Origin: JAXGMV01 sp040772085
GTDB lineage: Bacteria; Chloroflexota; Anaerolineae; Anaerolineales; Anaerolineaceae
Length of the DNA stretch: 64,000 nt
Assembly (NCBI GenBank): GCA_040772085.1
Contig: JAXGYU010000001.1
Coordinates: 2,108,001 to 2,172,000 of the forward strand
Reading direction: 5' to 3'
Below, piece by piece: positions 25,177 through 33,926 of the stretch. Both the position numbers and the translations under genes were made by a program. The notes below the pieces were generated by a model. The model did no database searches. It saw only the letters and a program-made list of their open reading frames with translations, and was not told where the DNA came from. Position 1 is the first letter of the stretch. Every line of letters begins with the position of its first letter.

Positions 25177-25614
25177 ATGCGCGCATTGATCCAGCGAGTC
25201 AAACGCGGCAGTGTCACCATTGATGGTCAAATTAAGTCCGCGATCGGTCAGGGACTGGTCATTTTGCTTGGCGTGGGTCAGGAAGACGACCGCGCCAAAG
25301 CTGATCAGATGATCCAGAAAATCGTGCAGTTACGCATCTTCGAGGATGACCAGGGCAAAATGAACCTCTCCTTGCTTGACATCGGCGGTGAGGCGCTGGT
25401 GGTTTCGCAGTTCACGCTCTATGCCGATACGCGTAAAGGCAATCGCCCTTCGTTTATTTATGCCGGCGCGCCTGATGTTGCCAAACCGCTGGTCGATTAC
25501 TTCTGTCAGGGAATGGAAGCGCGCGGCATCAAGGTCGGTACCTGTGAGTTCGGCGCCTACATGGAAGTCGAGATCATCAATGATGGTCCGGTGACTATCT
25601 GGCTCGAATTTTAG
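25177..25614 (+). CDS. dtd: D-aminoacyl-tRNA deacylase
   Basis: A 145-residue protein that hydrolyses D-aminoacyl-tRNAs and mischarged Gly-tRNA. MRALIQRVKRGSVTIDGQ at the start, SQFTLYADTRKGNRPSF near 88 (the SQFTL motif) and the GAYMEVEIINDGPVTI motif near 127 (a variant of NxGPVT) are all intact. AGGAG precedes the ATG. Grouping with trpS fits a translation quality-control context. It ends in a 4-base overlap with the convergent PIG-L gene. Confidence 0.95.
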   Translation: MRALIQRVKRGSVTIDGQIKSAIGQGLVILLGVGQEDDRAKADQMIQKIVQLRIFEDDQGKMNLSLLDIGGEALVVSQFTLYADTRKGNRPSFIYAGAPDVAKPLVDYFCQGMEARGIKVGTCEFGAYMEVEIINDGPVTIWLEF

Positions 25615-26372
25615 AGGATCGGTCTGGCTAGAAACTTAAGGGTGGTATAGAGTTCATCCTGATCGCCTTCCTGCCAGGGCGGGAAGACGCGGTGCAGGCT
25701 TTCCTCACCAATCACAATTTCATTCACAGTCATGCGCCTGCCGGCAGCTTCAGAAGGTCGGCGAATGAAGAGCGCGTGCTGCGTCGTGTGACACAGCGCG
25801 GCTGAAATCTTCTTTTCGAGGTAAGGCGCGATGTCGAGAACCAGATGGGCCGCATCGTCCTTGTTCATGACGCGGGTCTTTGGGTGTCCTTCGTACGCTG
25901 CCTGAACCGTGTAGAGGATCGGGCGGGTTGCGGGGGGCAGGCTTTCGACCGCCGCCTTGACCGCGGCGTGTGAGAGCAGATGCGCCGGATGTCCGTACTC
26001 GCCATTACTGCCGTGACCCAGCACCACATCGCAACCATAGGTTTTGATAAACCCTGCCACCTCGCTGACAAGCGTCACGAAGTCAGATTCATAGGCATAC
26101 AGGGTATCATCCGGACCGATGCGCGGGTCAACGTAAGGCAAAAAATTAATTGTCGCGCTGCCGAGCGCCTGAGCTGCACAACGGGCTTCCGCCTCGCGTA
26201 CCTCACCAAGATGCTCAACCGCTGCCAGCGGCGGATCGCCAAGTTCTCCGCCTTCACCGCGGGTTGCCAGCAATATGTGGACAGCATGTCCCTGTTCGGC
26301 CAGCGCGGCCAGAGTGCCGCCGCACAGCATGGTTTCATCATCAGGATGAGCAAAAAAGGCGAGGATTTTCAT
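25611..26372 (-). CDS. PIG-L family zinc deacetylase
   Basis: A 253-residue protein from ATG 26372. ILAFFAHPDDETMLCGG at the N-terminus is the canonical AHPDDE metal-binding loop. GHGSNGEYGHPAHLLSH near 120 gives the second His cluster. It matches the LmbE/MshB/BshB group that deacetylates N-acetylglucosamine conjugates; whether it acts in thiol biosynthesis is not known here. Translation seems leaderless, since an extended -10 lies 6 bases upstream. It is unlinked to the other PIG-L gene at 11109. Confidence 0.85.
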   Translation of the reverse strand: MKILAFFAHPDDETMLCGGTLAALAEQGHAVHILLATRGEGGELGDPPLAAVEHLGEVREAEARCAAQALGSATINFLPYVDPRIGPDDTLYAYESDFVTLVSEVAGFIKTYGCDVVLGHGSNGEYGHPAHLLSHAAVKAAVESLPPATRPILYTVQAAYEGHPKTRVMNKDDAAHLVLDIAPYLEKKISAALCHTTQHALFIRRPSEAAGRRMTVNEIVIGEESLHRVFPPWQEGDQDELYTTLKFLARPIL

Positions 26373-26378
26373 GCGTGC

Positions 26379-26387
26379 ATGATACCA
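26379..26387 (-). promoter_or_regulatory. extended -10 promoter, leaderless start
   Basis: On the minus strand TGG-TATCAT ends 6 bases before the ATG at 26372, with no Shine-Dalgarno. Confidence 0.5.
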
Positions 26388-26427
26388 CAACGGAACTAAA
26401 GCGCAGGAAATCCGTAGAGAAAATAGA

Positions 26428-26433
26428 TATAAT
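26428..26433 (+). promoter_or_regulatory. -10 box TATAAT for the SPFH gene
   Basis: TATAAT inside AAAATAGATATAAT, the same 14-mer found before the Wzz-GGDEF gene. A 40-base leader with GGAGG precedes the ATG at 26472. Confidence 0.5.
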
Positions 26434-26471
26434 CTACTTGCTATTACCGCATTATCGATACGGAGGAAAAG

Positions 26472-27521
26472 ATGAATATCGCAACGTTAGTAGGTGGAAT
26501 TGCAGTGGTCGGCTGGATCGTGTTCATCGCGATCGTCGCTTTTATTATCTTCCGGGTTGGCAAACAGAAGCCTGTCAAAGGCGCGACCAGCATGGTGCTG
26601 GGGTCTTTGATTGTGGCAGTGGTGCTGAGCGCCGTCAGCGCTGGTCTGGTCTTCATCAACCCGCAGGAACGCGGTGTGGTGATTTCCGCCTTCTCGCCGC
26701 AAGGTTACCGGGAGCAGGCGCTCCAGCCTGGTTTGCGCTGGATCATCCCGTTCGCGGAATCCGTAATCCGCTATCCGGTCTCGAAGCAGACTTATACCAT
26801 GTCCATCGCGCCGATTGAAGGTCAGAACGCGGGTGACGATTCGATTGAAGCCCGCACGGCGGATGGTCAGAAAGTGCTGGTGGATGCGTCCATCATCTAC
26901 GGCGTTGATCCAGGTAAAGTAGTTCAGGTACACATCACCTGGCAGGATCGCTATTCGACTGACCTGGTGCGTCCGGTGGCGCGTGGCGTGATCCGCGACG
27001 CTGTTTCGCAGTATGGCGTTGAAGAAGTCTATAGCTCCAAGCGTGCCGAACTGGTGGATGTGATGCGGGCGGCGATGGGCGCGAAGCTGGCTGAAAATGG
27101 TTTGGTGATGTCAGACTTTGTCCTGCGCAACATCTCCTTCTCGGATGAGTACGCTGCCTCTGTCGAGCAGAAACAGATCGCCGAGCAAACCGCCCAGCAG
27201 GCGCGTTTTGTCGTCGAGCAGCGTAAACAGGAAGCGGAGCAAGCCCGGCAGACCGCCCAGGGTCGCGCGGACGCTGAAGTGATTGAGGCTCAGGCGCGCG
27301 CCAATGCCCGCCTGATCGAGGCGGAGGCTGAAGCCAAGGCGCTCGAGCTGATCAACGCGGCGATTGCCGGCAAGCCTGAACTGCTGACCTACCAGTACAT
27401 CACCAAGCTGGCGCCGAACATCAGCACCATGCTGCTGCCGAGCAATGCGCCATTCATCTTCCCCTTCCCCGAATTGCAGGATAATCAGGCACCGGTGCCG
27501 GTGCCGGCACCAACCGAGTAG
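26472..27521 (+). CDS. SPFH/Band 7 (prohibitin-like) membrane protein
   Basis: A 349-residue protein. Two hydrophobic helices lie at about 5-28 and 42-63, followed by the Band 7 domain (INPQERGVVISAFSP, GLRWIIPFAESVIRYPV). A coiled-coil stretch rich in Gln, Ala and Glu at about 235-290 (EQARQTAQGRADAEVIEAQA) follows, with a Pro-rich tail (PVPVPAP). SPFH proteins form large ring-like membrane assemblies that organise microdomains or modulate proteases. GGAGG is 7 bases before the ATG. It has its own promoter and terminator, so it is monocistronic. Confidence 0.85.
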   Translation: MNIATLVGGIAVVGWIVFIAIVAFIIFRVGKQKPVKGATSMVLGSLIVAVVLSAVSAGLVFINPQERGVVISAFSPQGYREQALQPGLRWIIPFAESVIRYPVSKQTYTMSIAPIEGQNAGDDSIEARTADGQKVLVDASIIYGVDPGKVVQVHITWQDRYSTDLVRPVARGVIRDAVSQYGVEEVYSSKRAELVDVMRAAMGAKLAENGLVMSDFVLRNISFSDEYAASVEQKQIAEQTAQQARFVVEQRKQEAEQARQTAQGRADAEVIEAQARANARLIEAEAEAKALELINAAIAGKPELLTYQYITKLAPNISTMLLPSNAPFIFPFPELQDNQAPVPVPAPTE

Positions 27522-27558
27522 GCTCAGTTTAGACGAGCTAAACAAATATCTAAGATTG

Positions 27559-27586
27559 ACAGACGCCGTAGCCCCGGCGTCTGTTT
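27559..27586 (+). terminator. terminator after the SPFH gene
   Basis: Ten-base arms ACAGACGCCG / CGGCGTCTGT with a 6-base loop are followed by a short T run. Confidence 0.8.
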
Positions 27587-27672
27587 CTGCTGTAATCTGG
27601 CTTTCTTCTCGAGCGGATTCCGGACGTCAGGACCAATCACAAACTTGTTATCCTGCCTCCCTCGAGGCAAGC

Positions 27673-27678
27673 TATAAT
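27673..27678 (+). promoter_or_regulatory. -10 box TATAAT for selD, leaderless start
   Basis: TATAAT ends 7 bases before the ATG at 27686; no Shine-Dalgarno. It marks the true start of selD, upstream of the in-frame UGA. Confidence 0.6.
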
Positions 27679-27685
27679 CAAGTTC

Positions 27686-28759
27686 ATGGATATTCAAACC
27701 CTGTATTCTGATGACAAACAAATTCGACTGACCTCCCTTTCAAACTGTGCTGGTTGAGCGTCCAAATTACGCGCTGAGACGCTGACGCAGGTTCTGCGTC
27801 CATTGAAAGAGCTTTACCAGCATCTTGCTATCAGCGATCTGCTGACCGGTCTGGAGCTGCCTGACGATGCCGCAATCTGGCGGCTGGATGACACGCGCGG
27901 GCTGGTGGTGACGACGGATTTCTTCACGCCGGTTGTCGACAACCCCTATGACTATGGCGCCATCGCGGCTGCCAACAGCCTGTCCGATGTCTATGCCATG
28001 GGCGGTCAGCCCTTCCTGGCACTCAACATTGCAGCCTTGCCGCCTAACCTGCCGGTAGATTTCCTGAGTGAGATCATGCGCGGCGGAGCGGAGAAGGCGC
28101 TTGAAGCCGGCGTGATCATCGCGGGCGGACATACCGTCCAGGATAAGGAGCCGAAATTTGGTCTGGTCGCGCTGGGGTTCGTTGACCTGGACAAGATCAT
28201 CACCAAGAGCGGCGCGAGCGTTGATGAAGTGCTGGTGCTGACTAAACCGTTGGGTTTCGGCTGTATCACCACCGCGCTCAAACAACAAAAAGTTCAGGAA
28301 GAGGATCTGGTCACCGCCGTGGACTGGATGAAACGTCTGAACCATCACGCGTCGCAGATCGCGACCAAATGCCATGTGCGCGGCGGCACGGACGTGACCG
28401 GATTCGGATTGCTGGGTCACGCGCTTGAGGTTGCGGAAGCGAGTGAAGTGCGGCTGGAATTCAATCTGCAGGCGATCCCGCACCTGGCTGGCAGCGAATC
28501 CTACGCCAGCAACTGGATCTTCCCGGGCGGGACCTTTGACAACAACAGCTATTACGCGCCGCGTGTCGAATTTGACGGCGCCATCGATGAGGTCAGCCGG
28601 CTGCGGCTGTTCGATCCGCAGACATCCGGCGGATTGCTGCTCTGCGTGCCGCCCGACCATATTGAAACTTTCCGCAATGAGGCGCGCCGTCTCGGGCAGC
28701 CCTGGTGGGAAGTCGGAAAAGTGACCGAGGGGACTGGGGTCAGCGTTTTGGATCGATGA
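27686..28759 (+). CDS. selD: selenophosphate synthetase, itself a selenocysteine protein (in-frame UGA)
   Basis: SelD makes selenophosphate from selenide and ATP. Reading from ATG 27686 gives IRLTSLSNCAG-[UGA]-ASKL, which aligns with E. coli IRLTQYSHGAGCGCK so that UGA (27755-27757) falls on catalytic Cys17 and the essential Lys follows three residues later. The frame is otherwise open to 28759, giving 357 residues, the usual SelD size. Downstream are VTTDFFTPVVDNPYDYG, AMGGQP, AGGHTVQD, TDVTGFGLLGHA and DPQTSGGLLL. A hairpin at 27784-27800 could be the SECIS. Without read-through the ORF would start at TTG 27803 and lose the catalytic segment. No selA, selB or selC is seen in the window. Confidence 0.9.
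27784..27800 (+). promoter_or_regulatory. SECIS-like hairpin in selD
   Basis: GACGCAG / CTGCGTC form seven perfect pairs around GTT, so the apex reads GGUU, as in bacterial SECIS loops where a GGU-type apex is recognised by SelB. The apex lies about 33 bases after the UGA, within the range described for bacterial selenoprotein mRNAs. A competing stem (27758-27762 with 27778-27782) is possible. Confidence 0.6.
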
Positions 28760-28770
28760 AAAGAGGAATG

Positions 28771-30402
28771 ATGAAGGATCACCAGTTAGAGTTTTCTACC
28801 CACCGGTCTCCGGTCGTCGGCAGGCAGGGCGCTGTGGCAGCGTCGCAGCCGCTGGCTGTTGCCTGCGGACTGGAAGTACTGCGCAAAGGCGGTAATGCTA
28901 TCGACGCAGCGGTCGCGACAGCCGCTGGACTGAATGTTACCGAACCGGGTTCGACCGGCCTCGGCGGCGACGCGTTTTGTCTGATCTATGACGCGAAAAC
29001 GAAGCAGGTCTTCGCCATGAATGCCTCAGGGCACTCAGCCGCGTCCCTGAGCCTCGAACGGCTGGCAAAAGAGGGCATCGCCCGGTTGCCGGACCGCCAT
29101 CCCTATAATGTCACGGTGCCCGGCGCGTGTGCCGGCTGGTGTGACGCTGTCGAGAAATATGGCAAACTTTCCATGGCGCAGGTGCTTGAACCCGCCATTC
29201 GTCTGGCTGAAGGAGGGTTCCCCGTCGCGCCGCTGACAGCGCACTCCTGGCAGGTTGCGGCGAAAAATATTCTTGCGCATAGCCATAATGGACTGGAGAT
29301 GACCATCAATGGCCGCGGACCGAACGCGGGAGAGATCTTCCGCAATCCGGGGCTGGCGAAAACCATGCGCATCATCAGTGAAGGCGGACGCAAGGCATTC
29401 TATGAAGGGCAGCCTGCTGACGCGATCGTCTCATCGCTTGCTGAAGCGGGCGGCTTGCTGACCCACGCAGACCTGGCCGCGCATGCCACGAGCTGGGTGG
29501 ATCCGATTTCGATCGATTATCATGGCATCCGCATTTGGGAATGTCCGCCCAACGGGCAGGGCATCGCGGCGCTGATGGCGCTCAATATTATGAAGGGCTT
29601 TGATCTGCATGCGCTGGACGCGTTGTCACCCGAACGGCTGCACCTGATGATCGAAGCCATGCGACTGGCGTTCGCGGACGCGCGTCGTTACGTAACCGAT
29701 CCGGAGCTGGTGCACGTGCCCGTCGACGCGCTGCTCAGCGACAGCTATAGTGACCAGCGGCGCGCGATGATCGACCCGCTCAAGGCGAGCGCCTGTTTTG
29801 GCTATGGCGACCCGAATTACAAAAGCGACACCGTTTACCTCTCGGCAGCCGACGCAGAAGGTAACGCCTGTTCGTTTATAAACAGCACCTACATGGGTTT
29901 TGGCTCGGGCATCGTCCCGAAAGGATTTGGTTTCAGCCTGCAGAACCGGGGTGCGAACTTCAATCTTGACCCTGAACATCCGAACGCCTTGGCGCCGGGT
30001 AAACGCCCGTATCACACCATCATTCCGGCCATGGCAACCTATGCCGACAGCGGCGATCTTTATGCCAGCTATGGCGTGATGGGCGGCTTCATGCAGCCGC
30101 AAGGGCATATGCAGGTGACCATTGGTATGGTCGATGACCAATTGGATCCTCAGGCGGCGCTCGATCGTCCGCGCTTCTGCATCCAGCCCAACAACCCGCA
30201 AGGATTGATTCAACTGGAGGAAGGCATTCCGGTGAAGACCATGGCTGCGCTGGCAGAAAAAGGTCACCCGGTCGTGCCGGTCAGCGGCTACTCACGGGCG
30301 ACCTTTGGTCGCGGTCAGATTATCTGGCGAGACCCGGAAAACGGTGTTTTCTGGGCTGGCAGCGATCCGCGCGCGGATGGCTGCGCCATGACGTTGGTCT
30401 AG
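28771..30402 (+). CDS. gamma-glutamyltransferase family Ntn-hydrolase
   Basis: About 543 residues from ATG 28771, spaced 4 bases after GAGG; ATGs at 28768 and 28756 (overlapping the selD stop) are alternatives. GRQGAVAASQPLA and GLNVTEPGSTGLGGDAF mark the large subunit. KSDTVYLSAADAEGNACSF contains the Thr expected at the autocleavage site and N-terminus of the small subunit, followed by NSTYMGFGSG and RPYHTIIPAM. There is no signal peptide, so it is probably cytoplasmic, acting on gamma-glutamyl or related amides. It is likely co-transcribed with selD. Confidence 0.85.
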   Translation: MKDHQLEFSTHRSPVVGRQGAVAASQPLAVACGLEVLRKGGNAIDAAVATAAGLNVTEPGSTGLGGDAFCLIYDAKTKQVFAMNASGHSAASLSLERLAKEGIARLPDRHPYNVTVPGACAGWCDAVEKYGKLSMAQVLEPAIRLAEGGFPVAPLTAHSWQVAAKNILAHSHNGLEMTINGRGPNAGEIFRNPGLAKTMRIISEGGRKAFYEGQPADAIVSSLAEAGGLLTHADLAAHATSWVDPISIDYHGIRIWECPPNGQGIAALMALNIMKGFDLHALDALSPERLHLMIEAMRLAFADARRYVTDPELVHVPVDALLSDSYSDQRRAMIDPLKASACFGYGDPNYKSDTVYLSAADAEGNACSFINSTYMGFGSGIVPKGFGFSLQNRGANFNLDPEHPNALAPGKRPYHTIIPAMATYADSGDLYASYGVMGGFMQPQGHMQVTIGMVDDQLDPQAALDRPRFCIQPNNPQGLIQLEEGIPVKTMAALAEKGHPVVPVSGYSRATFGRGQIIWRDPENGVFWAGSDPRADGCAMTLV

Positions 30403-31463
30403 GCAGCGGGCTGTTCTTCAACCGGCTGCGCCGGTTCAGTCACCATCAAAGGAGTCCTTGGCTCATAGATAGCCAGGGATTCTTTTATTGCGGCATCCTT
30501 GTTGATTAGTTTGACGGCAACGATGATGATGACCGTGCCGATCGCCATCGCCAGCAGCCCGAGCAAACCGGCTTCCGGACCAAAAGCGCCGCCGGTCCAG
30601 AGATCAGGGCCGCCCTGCTTGATGGCGATAACCGTTGCTGCCGGCGTGGTTCCGCTGACGGGGAAGCCAAAGACGACACCCTGGAAGAAATTCCAGGTGA
30701 TATGCAGACCGATCGGCAAGCCCAGCCGTCCGGTCAGTACCATGCCAAGGCCAAGGAATATGCCGGCGATGGAGAGATTTAGCGTCGAGATCCAGGTGGT
30801 ATTCGGGTTATTGAGGTGCAGCATACCAAAAATCGCGCTGCTGATGACCAGCGCCAGAATAATGGCAGCTCTGGGCGAGAGCTTAAGTTTGCGCAGTCCT
30901 TCAGACATGTTCACGAGCAGATAACCACGCGTCATCAGCTCTTCATAGATGCCGACCATCAGGAACACGATTGCCATGCCGATGAAACCGCTGATGAATG
31001 AGGCGCCATTGGCTCCCTGGAAGGTGCCGGTGATGGTGATCCAGCCTGCCGCGAGTTCAACCAGGAAGATAAAAAGCATCAGAACCGCGCCGAGCGCCAG
31101 ACCAATGATGAACTCCAGCCACCATTTACCCCCCATCCTGATACCGAAATCGCTCAGCTTGCGCTTGTCGATGAACCGTCCTGCGAACAATACGATCACA
31201 ATGGTCACAAGACCTGAGAAAAGAGTTGTAAGAGCCAGCATTAATGGCGATTTGGTCAGCGTTTCCATGATTACGGCTTGCATTGCTGCCGGGTCCATCA
31301 TGGCTTCAGTTGTCAGGGTGCCGGAGGCAAATGCCAGCCCGGTTGCGATCAACCCCGAGACCATTCCGGCAACAACACTACCGATGAGAAACAGGATAAA
31401 AAACAGTAAAATCCGCCACAAGGCGTGAAGCCTGCGTTCAGATTTATCAATAAAAAGACTCAT
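30399..31463 (-). CDS. CPBP family intramembrane metalloprotease
   Basis: A 354-residue protein with about eight helices. The abortive-infection/CAAX-protease motifs are intact: EELMTRGYLLVNM (EExxxR) near residue 180, FGMLHLNNPN (HxxxN) near 225, and GLHITWNFFQG near 268. Eukaryotic relatives cleave prenylated CAAX proteins; bacterial members have varied roles including bacteriocin self-immunity. An N-terminal basic stretch (SERRLHALWR) fits a cytoplasmic start. GGAGG precedes the ATG. The 3' end shares a CTAG with the convergent gamma-glutamyltransferase stop. Confidence 0.85.
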   Translation of the reverse strand: MSLFIDKSERRLHALWRILLFFILFLIGSVVAGMVSGLIATGLAFASGTLTTEAMMDPAAMQAVIMETLTKSPLMLALTTLFSGLVTIVIVLFAGRFIDKRKLSDFGIRMGGKWWLEFIIGLALGAVLMLFIFLVELAAGWITITGTFQGANGASFISGFIGMAIVFLMVGIYEELMTRGYLLVNMSEGLRKLKLSPRAAIILALVISSAIFGMLHLNNPNTTWISTLNLSIAGIFLGLGMVLTGRLGLPIGLHITWNFFQGVVFGFPVSGTTPAATVIAIKQGGPDLWTGGAFGPEAGLLGLLAMAIGTVIIIVAVKLINKDAAIKESLAIYEPRTPLMVTEPAQPVEEQPAA

Positions 31464-31563
31464 TTTTCCTCCTCGATATAAGCATGGTGCATGCCAGTAA
31501 AGACTGTAACATATCCCGCTCTCAAAACTATTAACAACAGGTTAAGGAATCACCAGGCTGGAA

Positions 31564-31572
31564 TGATACAAT
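31564..31572 (+). promoter_or_regulatory. extended -10 promoter for uvrC, leaderless start
   Basis: TGA-TACAAT ends 6 bases before the uvrC ATG at 31579; no Shine-Dalgarno. Confidence 0.55.
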
Positions 31573-31578
31573 CGCAGC

Positions 31579-33438
31579 ATGGAACTGAGTGACCAGATCA
31601 AAGGCATTTTAGCGACCCTTCCTGACAAACCTGGCTGTTACATCATGAAGAACCAGGAGAGCCAGGTGATCTATGTTGGCAAAGCCATCAACCTGCGCAA
31701 CCGGGTACGTTCCTACTTTAATAATACGAAAAAGGACATCAAAACGACGCAGCTTGTCAGTAACATCGTAGACCTGGAATGGATCATGGTCGACTCGGAG
31801 CTCGAGGCGCTGATCCTGGAGATGAACCTGATCAAGCGCTACCGCCCGCGCTATAACATCCTGCTCAAGGATGACAAGCGCTATCCGTACATCAAAGTCC
31901 ATTGGGCTTCACCTTTTCCCAAAGTCACCATCACCCGCAACGTTGAGCAGGATGGTTCGCGCTATTTTGGCCCTTACACCAGCATGTGGGCTGTTCACCG
32001 CACGCTGGATCTCTTGCGCCGCATTTTCCCCTACCTGACCTGTGACCGTGAGATCACCGGGCATGATTTGCGCGCCTGCTTGTACTATGACATCAAGCTC
32101 TGCTGTGCGCCCTGCATCGGCATCGTGACGAAAGACGAATACCGCCAGATGATCGATGACCTGTGCCATTTTCTGGAAGGCAAGACCGACCCGATCATCA
32201 GGCGGCTTGAGCAGGAAATGGCGGAAGCGGCAGAAGGCATGATGTTTGAGAAGGCGGCAGTCATCCGCGACCAGATCAAAGCGATCGAGGTCGTGGTTCA
32301 GCGGCAGAAGGTGATCACCGATGATGACCGCGATTCGGATGTCATCGCTGTGGCGCGCGAAGATGGCGAGGCCTGTGTTCAGATTTTCTTCATCCGCAGC
32401 GGCAAGATGATTGGACGCGAATACTTCATCCTCGAAGGTACGGAAGAGGCTGACGATAGTGAAGTCATCAGCGAGTTCCTGAAGCAGTTCTATAGCGAGG
32501 CGATCACCGTGCCGGATCAGGTGCTGCTGCCGACGGATATTGAAGAGGCCAAACTGATCCAGTCCTGGCTGAAGAACAAGCGCAATTCGCAAAAGGTCGA
32601 ACTGCGTGTGCCGCGCAGGGGCAATTCGCGCCAACTGGTCGAGATGGCGACCACCAACGCCACTGAAACGCTGCAGGCCTTGCGCGCGCAATGGCAGGCG
32701 GATACCAACAAGCAAAGTGTCGCTCTGGGGGAATTACAGGACGCGCTCAACCTGGTTGAGCCGCCCAACAAGATCGAATGCTATGACATTTCGAATATCC
32801 AGGGTACGGCGTCGGTCGGCAGCATGGTGGTGTTTGAACAGGGCGTGCCGGCAAAGGGACAATACCGGCGCTTCAACATCAAGACGGTCGAAGGACCGGA
32901 TGACTTCTCGAGCATGGAGGAGGTTCTGCGGCGGCGCCTGAAGCGCTGGCAGTCCAGCCTGGACACGGATGAGCAAGTCGGCAAGAAAAAGGATCCGGCT
33001 TTCGCCATCCTGCCCGATCTGCTGCTGGTTGACGGCGGCAAGGGACAGCTCAGCAGGGCGGTCAAGGTGCTGGAGGAGTTTGAATTGTTCGGCAAAGTGC
33101 CTGTCGCCGGACTGGCGAAGGAGAACGAGGAACTGTTCCTGCCGGCTAAACCTGATCCAGTTATCCTGCCGCGTCACTCACAGGGCTTGTACCTGATCCA
33201 GCGCATCCGCGATGAAGCGCACCGCTTCGCTATCACCGCGCACCGCAACAAGCGCAGCAAGCTCGGGCTGGCGTCACAACTGGATAGTGTGACCGGCATT
33301 GGTCCCGCCAAACGCAGGGCATTGCTGGCAAAATTCGGCTCGGTGGGGGGCATCCGCAATGCCAGCCTCGATGAGCTGACGCAGGTAGCCGGCATCACGC
33401 TCAAGCTGGCGCAGAACCTGAAAAATGAGCTGGAATGA
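31579..33438 (+). CDS. uvrC: excinuclease ABC subunit C
   Basis: A 619-residue nuclease that makes both incisions in nucleotide excision repair. The N-terminal GIY-YIG domain is visible (KPGCYIMKNQ, VIYVGKAINLRNRVRSYF). Four Cys of an Fe-S-type cluster lie near 155-180 (TCDREITGHDLRACLYYDI, LCCAPCIG). A UVR domain lies near 205-235, the RNase H-like nuclease at about 390-530 (IECYDISNIQGT, LLVDGGKGQLSRA), and a helix-hairpin-helix pair at the end (VTGIGPAKRRALLAKFGS). It is monocistronic in appearance, with rplS following from its own promoter. Confidence 0.97.
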   Translation: MELSDQIKGILATLPDKPGCYIMKNQESQVIYVGKAINLRNRVRSYFNNTKKDIKTTQLVSNIVDLEWIMVDSELEALILEMNLIKRYRPRYNILLKDDKRYPYIKVHWASPFPKVTITRNVEQDGSRYFGPYTSMWAVHRTLDLLRRIFPYLTCDREITGHDLRACLYYDIKLCCAPCIGIVTKDEYRQMIDDLCHFLEGKTDPIIRRLEQEMAEAAEGMMFEKAAVIRDQIKAIEVVVQRQKVITDDDRDSDVIAVAREDGEACVQIFFIRSGKMIGREYFILEGTEEADDSEVISEFLKQFYSEAITVPDQVLLPTDIEEAKLIQSWLKNKRNSQKVELRVPRRGNSRQLVEMATTNATETLQALRAQWQADTNKQSVALGELQDALNLVEPPNKIECYDISNIQGTASVGSMVVFEQGVPAKGQYRRFNIKTVEGPDDFSSMEEVLRRRLKRWQSSLDTDEQVGKKKDPAFAILPDLLLVDGGKGQLSRAVKVLEEFELFGKVPVAGLAKENEELFLPAKPDPVILPRHSQGLYLIQRIRDEAHRFAITAHRNKRSKLGLASQLDSVTGIGPAKRRALLAKFGSVGGIRNASLDELTQVAGITLKLAQNLKNELE

Positions 33439-33484
33439 GATGGTAATTTGCTCCAAATTCAGTCTTCTTTATTTCAATGTAGCG

Positions 33485-33493
33485 TGTTATAAT
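33485..33493 (+). promoter_or_regulatory. extended -10 promoter for rplS
   Basis: TGT-TATAAT 55 bases before the rplS ATG, leaving a conventional leader with TAAGGA. Confidence 0.6.
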
Positions 33494-33548
33494 CCACCTT
33501 CGCGCCGCAACCGACGGTGAAACAAGATAAAAAAGTAAGGATCGCAAG

Positions 33549-33893
33549 ATGGACGAGTTACTCAAATCAGTTGAAGCACCTGTAAATCCCAATGTTCCAG
33601 AACTCCTGCCTGGTGACCTTGTCAGCGTTCACGTGAAAATCAAGGAAGGCCAGCGCGAACGTATTCAGGAGTTCAAAGGCACCGTCATTTATTCCCGCAA
33701 CAACGGCGTCAATTCGACCTTCGCGGTCCGCCGCGTCGCCTCCAATGGTATCGGCGTTGAGCGTATTTTCCTCACCCGCTCACCTCGTGTCGCCAAAGTG
33801 GTTGTCGAGCGACACAGCCAGGTTCGCCGCGCCCGCCTGAATTACCTGCGTGAACTGACTGGTAAGCGTGCCCGCCTGAAGCAAAAGTTCTAA
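33549..33893 (+). CDS. rplS: 50S ribosomal protein L19
   Basis: A 114-residue ribosomal protein at the 30S-50S interface. PGDLVSVHVKIKEGQRERIQ, FKGTVIYSRNNGVNSTFAVR and the C-terminal VRRARLNYLRELTGKRARLK are standard L19 features. Length matches the family. AAGGA precedes the ATG. The usual partners rpsP, rimM and trmD are not beside it; here it stands alone between uvrC and a strong terminator. Confidence 0.97.
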   Translation: MDELLKSVEAPVNPNVPELLPGDLVSVHVKIKEGQRERIQEFKGTVIYSRNNGVNSTFAVRRVASNGIGVERIFLTRSPRVAKVVVERHSQVRRARLNYLRELTGKRARLKQKF

Positions 33894-33926
33894 AATTTTG
33901 CCCGACTGGTAAAATGATCGCTGAAG

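Noticed and set aside
4024..26433. shared 14-mer AAAATAGATATAAT as a special regulatory element
   Set aside because: Several exact 14-mer matches are expected by chance in 64 kb; both copies simply contain a -10 box.
27803..28759. selD as an ORF beginning at TTG 27803
   Set aside because: It lacks the catalytic N-terminal segment; the upstream frame, broken only by UGA, completes a normal SelD.
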